Positions 7,535 through 10,897 of a DNA stretch of 10,897 bases are shown in pieces; the first letter of the stretch is position 1; each line of letters starts with the position of its first letter. Made by a program: the position numbers and the translations under genes. The notes beneath the pieces are model-generated. The model was not told the origin of the DNA. It searched no databases and was given only the letters and a program-made list of their open reading frames with translations. The DNA is from Cudoniella acicularis (lineage: Eukaryota > Ascomycota > Leotiomycetes > Helotiales > Helotiaceae). The stretch is from contig JAAMPI010001737.1 in the NCBI GenBank assembly GCA_013054445.1, forward strand, positions 1-10,897, in the 5' to 3' direction.

Positions 7535-7669
7535 ATGCCGAGGCTCCTTCTCCTGAAACCAACGACAAATTGCAAACTCGGCCCCTACATTTTGTGCTAC
7601 GCAGCTGCAGTCAGATTTAACGAAGATTTTTGCAATACGGATATATTACGAATTGAATTTGGAGGCTAA
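7535..7669 (+). promoter_or_regulatory. Upstream ORF (44 codons) in the TLDc gene leader
   Basis: This is the only ATG I find between the TATA box and the main start. It opens a 44-codon frame (MPRLLLLKPTTN...) that ends at TAA 7667-7669, 267 nt before the main ATG. If transcription starts near 7385 it would be scanned first and could reduce or regulate translation. No conservation information is available. Confidence 0.35.
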
Positions 7670-7936
7670 AACGGGGAAATCCCAAATCCTGCGCTCGAAA
7701 GGCCGATCTTGGAGTCCTCCTTGTCGTGCAGTGCGGTCATCGGCAACACCGAGCTACGAAGCGGAAAGCTCATCCATTCTATCGCTTTACTTCTCAGTTT
7801 TTGTGTTCATCTTTTCAATCGCACCCTCAATTCACCATTTTTCCTATTACAAGCCTTCAAAATATCTCAATCTCACAATAGAGTAACCACTGCACGATAC
7901 GCCATTCCAAGCTGCCTTGACTTTTCATCGGTCACC

Positions 7937-9571
7937 ATGGAAGAAGATCCTCGAATTCCGGAATGGGAAAAGGCTGGACTGATGACTCGAGAAAGGGTTA
8001 TGGACAGGCTCCATAAGACAATGAAATTCCATTTCGATCAAGGAGCGTTTGCTCTCAGAGAAAACTTCAATACTTTTGCCGTCGAAATACATGGGTTCAA
8101 CTACTGGAATCAAGAAAGCTTCATAAACTTCCTTGGAAAAAACTCAAAGCCATCATCTCTGCCTCTTGTGGCTGATGCAGGAACCATTTTGTTTCACCTG
8201 GCACAATATCTAGGTAGCTTTCCGTTCCGGACAGGGCCATCAGAGACCTCCCCTCCTGCCATAGGATTTGAAGAGCTTTTGGGTGCCATCTTTTGGCTGC
8301 TTCCTGGTAATGCGGAGCGAAGCACGGGTGCAGGGAGCATGGGAGATGATGTTTACATGCGCGCAAGAAGTGCTGCTGATCGAAGGCGATTACTTTTCGA
8401 AAGTCTTGCGGATTCAAAAGGCGATTTCGCGTTTGATGAAACCGAGGAAAAGAAGATCGCAGCACGAGAAGCACTCGAAGTCGAACCACATTTGAGTGAT
8501 TTCACACTGACAAATTACGACGAAGAAGATGAGATGTATCATGATGTCCTCGATGTTCTTTCTTATAGCCAAGACTTCATTCAGCCGCCTCGTGCTCCGT
8601 GTCGTCGAGATGCACTGCGGGCCTTAGCGAAAAGATTGCACACTCCGACTTGCCTTCGTCAGCTGGCTATTTCGCGGAGCAAGTTCAAAAGCCTGGTGAA
8701 GCTGATGTTAGTCGAACATTTAAATGATAGGGATTCACCAAACTCAGTGAAAATATCGGAGCTTGAGAGTGTTGCAGATAGCATTGTCAATGCTTTTTGC
8801 CACGGCTCGGATGAAAACGGGATGATAACCTGGAGAAACTTTGACCTGGCTCTGAAACAGAAAGCGGTATTAACCCAAGCTCCAATATCCAGATTCAACT
8901 GACGTGTCTTTCAGCCCTTTTTATTTTCTTCTCTCTACCGGCTCTTCAGCTCTCTTCTCAAAAAACGCGATGAAGAAAATGAAGACTATCAAGCTTTTTT
9001 GCTTCCTCCACTTCCTCCAAATCATCTCCTCACACCTCTTGTCCTCGGCCAACTATCATTCATCCTGGACTCAACTGCCAGCTTCGAAAGTGCACCTTTG
9101 CTTTATCAATACGATGTCCATCAAGGAACTCCTAGTGAGAACGCAACTTACGAAATAACCTCGGCTCTCAAATCCCGTTCGGGGCCATTTGACTTTCGAA
9201 TTCTACTTATATCTGGCAAATCACTGTCAACTGGAGAAGCTTTCGTATTCGGTTCTTTCATAATGGACTTGAGTGAATCGTTAGAGATCGTTCCTCTAGA
9301 AGATGACGCATGGGAAAGGAGTTTCCTCTTCCAGATTAGCCCTACCCACGATGTTTTTCGAAGCAATGTTGGAAATGCGGCCTGGACCTTAGACGACGAG
9401 CTATGGTTTGGAGATAAAGGCAAAGGTATGGCGATGGGGCTTACAGACGGAGTGAAAAAGTTGAAAATCGCTCATGATATTAAGAGTGAAGGAGTTTACC
9501 AGACAACATCGTGGAGGGGTGACTGGACTTTGGAGTTGGAGATCGACAAGATTGAGGTTTGGGGTGAATAG
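7937..9571 (+). CDS. TLDc-domain protein (Rtc5/MEAK7-like), 528 aa, two exons
   Basis: Exon 1 is 7937-8866 and exon 2 is 8915-9571. The intron 8867-8914 (48 nt) has GT..AG ends and a CTGAC branch; reading through it would stop at 8902. The start is the first in-frame ATG, in an ideal CACCATGG context. Residues 1-160 are helical, with NFNTFAVEIHGFNYWNQESF and VADAGTILFHLAQYLGSFPF, as in the N-terminal part of Rtc5-type proteins. A degenerate EF-hand-like loop (SDENGMITWRNFDLAL) sits at about 291-306. PFLFSSLYRLFSSLL follows the splice. The TLDc domain covers about 345-528: FRILLISGKS, GEAFVFGSFI, SFLFQISPTHDVF, ELWFG, GMAMGLTDG and WTLELEIDKIEVWGE. Known TLDc proteins bind the vacuolar V-ATPase; yeast Rtc5 and Oxr1 promote its disassembly. 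A role at the vacuole membrane is therefore likely. The second residue is Glu, so Rtc5-style N-myristoylation is not possible from this start. Confidence 0.92.
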
Positions 9572-10598
9572 GCACCAGCTTGCGCATTAAAAGAGCTCTC
9601 AGTAAGCTGATTTCATTGCGTTTTATTACGTTTGATTTGGTTTTCCGGCTGTCGTGAGATTCTCTTCTGAGTAAGAGCAGTCACGTGCATCAACATTACA
9701 CAATTCTCGTGACCGTCCCCCTTCTTCCTTGCCCAAGTGAACAGTATAGTCAAAACACAATTATGTCATTTCTCTCTTGAAGTTTTTAGGTTATTATTGT
9801 TCAAAGCACTGTATCCTGTTGACTTCACAACTTATGGCTGGAAACATTGCATGACAATGGAGTGATGCTGCTGATGCTTTATTCGGTCTCGTGACTAATG
9901 ATGAGGCTGACCTTCGTATTCAACCATGCCCACATCTCAAGCTGAAAGCACCCCGGGATTTCCCCATCCCACAATTCGTTCAAATATCTAAGAGGCTTAA
10001 GGCTGCAAGTGTTTGCTGTCATGGTCTTTCTTGGCATCTCACCACCCCGCAGTTAATACGTCAATGGAAGCATACATACAAAGCTGTATGCTTGGCTCTT
10101 GGGAGGCCCACTTACGTTAAAAAAAAATGCGTGAAGCTCATGCTTTGACGGGTTACCACCCTCCCTCTCAAAAGCGCTCTTGACGTTTTGCACATTTGTT
10201 TTACTTGAAACATTATTTTCAGGTACCCTGCCTATATCACCGCTCAAACTCATGTATTCCACCATGCGACAAACACATGGTCAAAGCAAAATCTCCATGT
10301 GATATCTTTTGGCGTCACTGTGCTGAGGTGACTGAACATGAGCTGTAATCGAGCACAGTAAGGCTTGAAGCCATCACGGAAACCCAAGCGTATATTCCGA
10401 CTCAGCCACTGATATCTCCTCACCCGCTTCGTATCGGACAAAAATGGCTAACAGCTTGGCTTGCTAGTGGAGATTCATTGGAGAAACGTTTCATGCGTTC
10501 TGACGATCTGATGGCAAGTGATCAGATCTTCAGCCATCATGATATTTCAGCTCTTTTCCAACGCTTATTTGCTCAGCATTATCGATTCTCCTGATTTT
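9572..10598. other. Intergenic region without a recognisable gene
   Basis: The beginning should be the 3' UTR of the TLDc gene. A third CACGTG lies at 9682-9687. Open frames at 9891-10148 (+) and 10053-10441 (-) have no domain, splice or signal-peptide support. Small inverted repeats occur at 10070-10091 and 10505-10539. The right end should contain the promoter of the gene starting at 10705. Confidence 0.55.
10505..10539. repeat. Two interlocked inverted repeats upstream of a secreted-protein gene
   Basis: GATCTGAT (10505-10512) pairs with ATCAGATC (10521-10528). TGATGGC (10509-10515) pairs with GCCATCA (10533-10539). The two pairings share bases, so they are alternatives. They lie about 60 bases upstream of the TATA box and may be operator-like sites. 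Confidence 0.6.
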
Positions 10599-10604
10599 TA
10601 TAAG
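10599..10604 (+). promoter_or_regulatory. TATA box for the secreted-protein gene at the right end
   Basis: TATAAG lies about 105 bases upstream of the ATG at 10705. The leader between them contains no other ATG. Confidence 0.5.
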
Positions 10605-10704
10605 ACTGTCTCTCCCGCCGGCAAAATATTCCGATCCACAATCAAAAGGACATTTGTTTCAATATAGCTATTCTTATCTCAAAAATTCAAGACATTTTCA
10701 AACA

Positions 10705-10897
10705 ATGAAGTTCACAAACATCATCGGCCTCACAGCCTTCCTTGGCTTCACACAAGCAGCTCCGACCCCCCAATACTGCCGCGGAACAGGCTGCCTCGTG
10801 ACCACAGGAACCATCACCTTCAACGGTGCCGCCGGCGCCTCATACGCCCTCCACTATTCCCCTCGACGGTCAAGATCATGCTACAAGTCCGTTCCCC
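10705..10897 (+). CDS. Secreted protein, N-terminal part only, possible frameshift
   Basis: The ATG has an A-rich context (AAACAATG) and follows a TATA box and clean leader. Residues 1-19 form a signal peptide (MKFTNIIGLTAFLGFTQAA), followed by PTPQYCRGTGCLV and a Gly/Ala-rich TGTITFNGAAGASYAL. The annotated frame then turns abruptly basic (HYSPRRSRSCYK) up to the window edge. Dropping one base from 10849-10852 would instead give a regular strand-like continuation (TIPLDGQDHATSPF), which fits the preceding pattern better. So this is either a live gene with an unusual tail, a gene with a one-base insertion, or a sequencing error. The start and secretion signal are well supported. The family is unrecognised and the 3' end lies outside the window. 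Confidence 0.7.
   Translation, partial: MKFTNIIGLTAFLGFTQAAPTPQYCRGTGCLVTTGTITFNGAAGASYALHYSPRRSRSCYKSVP

Noticed and set aside
7709..7936. In-frame N-terminal extension of the TLDc protein
   Set aside because: It would need a TTG start. The first ATG is 7937 in an ideal context, and the extension is leader-like.
10070..10091. 7-bp inverted repeat GCATACA / TGTATGC, considered as tRNA or terminator
   Set aside because: There is no cloverleaf or T-loop consensus and no gene end next to it; a short repeat like this is expected by chance.
9891..10148. 85-codon ATG open frame
   Set aside because: No domain, conserved pattern or splice support was seen; it is likely chance.
1..10897. Biosynthetic cluster, CRISPR array, tRNA or rRNA genes
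   Set aside because: No tailoring enzymes, repeat-spacer arrays, tRNA T-loop consensus or rRNA-like sequence was seen.

Overview
This window looks like filamentous ascomycete (Pezizomycotina) genomic DNA. The genes are separated by several hundred bases. They carry short introns (about 46-104 nt) with GT..AG ends and CTAAC/CTGAC-like branch points. There are TATA-type promoters with CT-rich leaders, and two genes encode signal-peptide proteins starting MKF. A degraded FHA-kinase gene and the style of the secreted proteins would fit a leotiomycete (Helotiales-like) fungus, but that placement is inference.

Layout from left to right. Positions 2-1386 (+) hold the last five exons of a protein resembling the C-terminal half of fungal GT1/GT28 sterol-glucosyltransferase-like proteins; the catalytic part lies left of the window. 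A G-rich 3' flank follows, with a G-quadruplex motif at 1406-1431 and a T15-ATT-A16 palindrome at 1935-1968. Positions 2052-3252 (-) hold a broken FHA-plus-protein-kinase gene. It has an in-frame TAG between the two domains, no in-frame ATG, a large internal deletion that removes the catalytic loop, and no DFG motif. Positions 3889-4796 (+) hold traces of another decayed reading frame with six stops and two apparent frameshifts. Positions 4866-6033 have no recognisable gene but an unusual density of short perfect inverted repeats, which may be transposon or MITE remains.

The right half holds intact genes. Positions 6034-6703 (-) encode a 205-residue secreted protein from two exons. Positions 7937-9571 (+) encode a 528-residue TLDc-domain protein (Rtc5/MEAK7-like) from two exons, preceded by a TATA box flanked by two CACGTG sites and by one 44-codon upstream ORF. 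After about 1 kb without a recognisable gene, a second secreted protein begins at 10705 (+) and runs off the window; its frame looks shifted near 10849-10852.

The genes do not form an obvious pathway or cluster. The TLDc protein is probably a housekeeping factor linked to the V-ATPase. The two secreted proteins are lineage-type small secreted proteins. The decayed kinase, the decayed ORF and the palindrome-rich stretch together look like a fast-evolving gene graveyard between conserved genes. I did not find a convincing multi-gene novel system. The most interesting items are the broken pseudokinase, the secreted protein with an LRAT/NlpC-like His...NC arrangement, and the palindrome cluster at 5389-5554.
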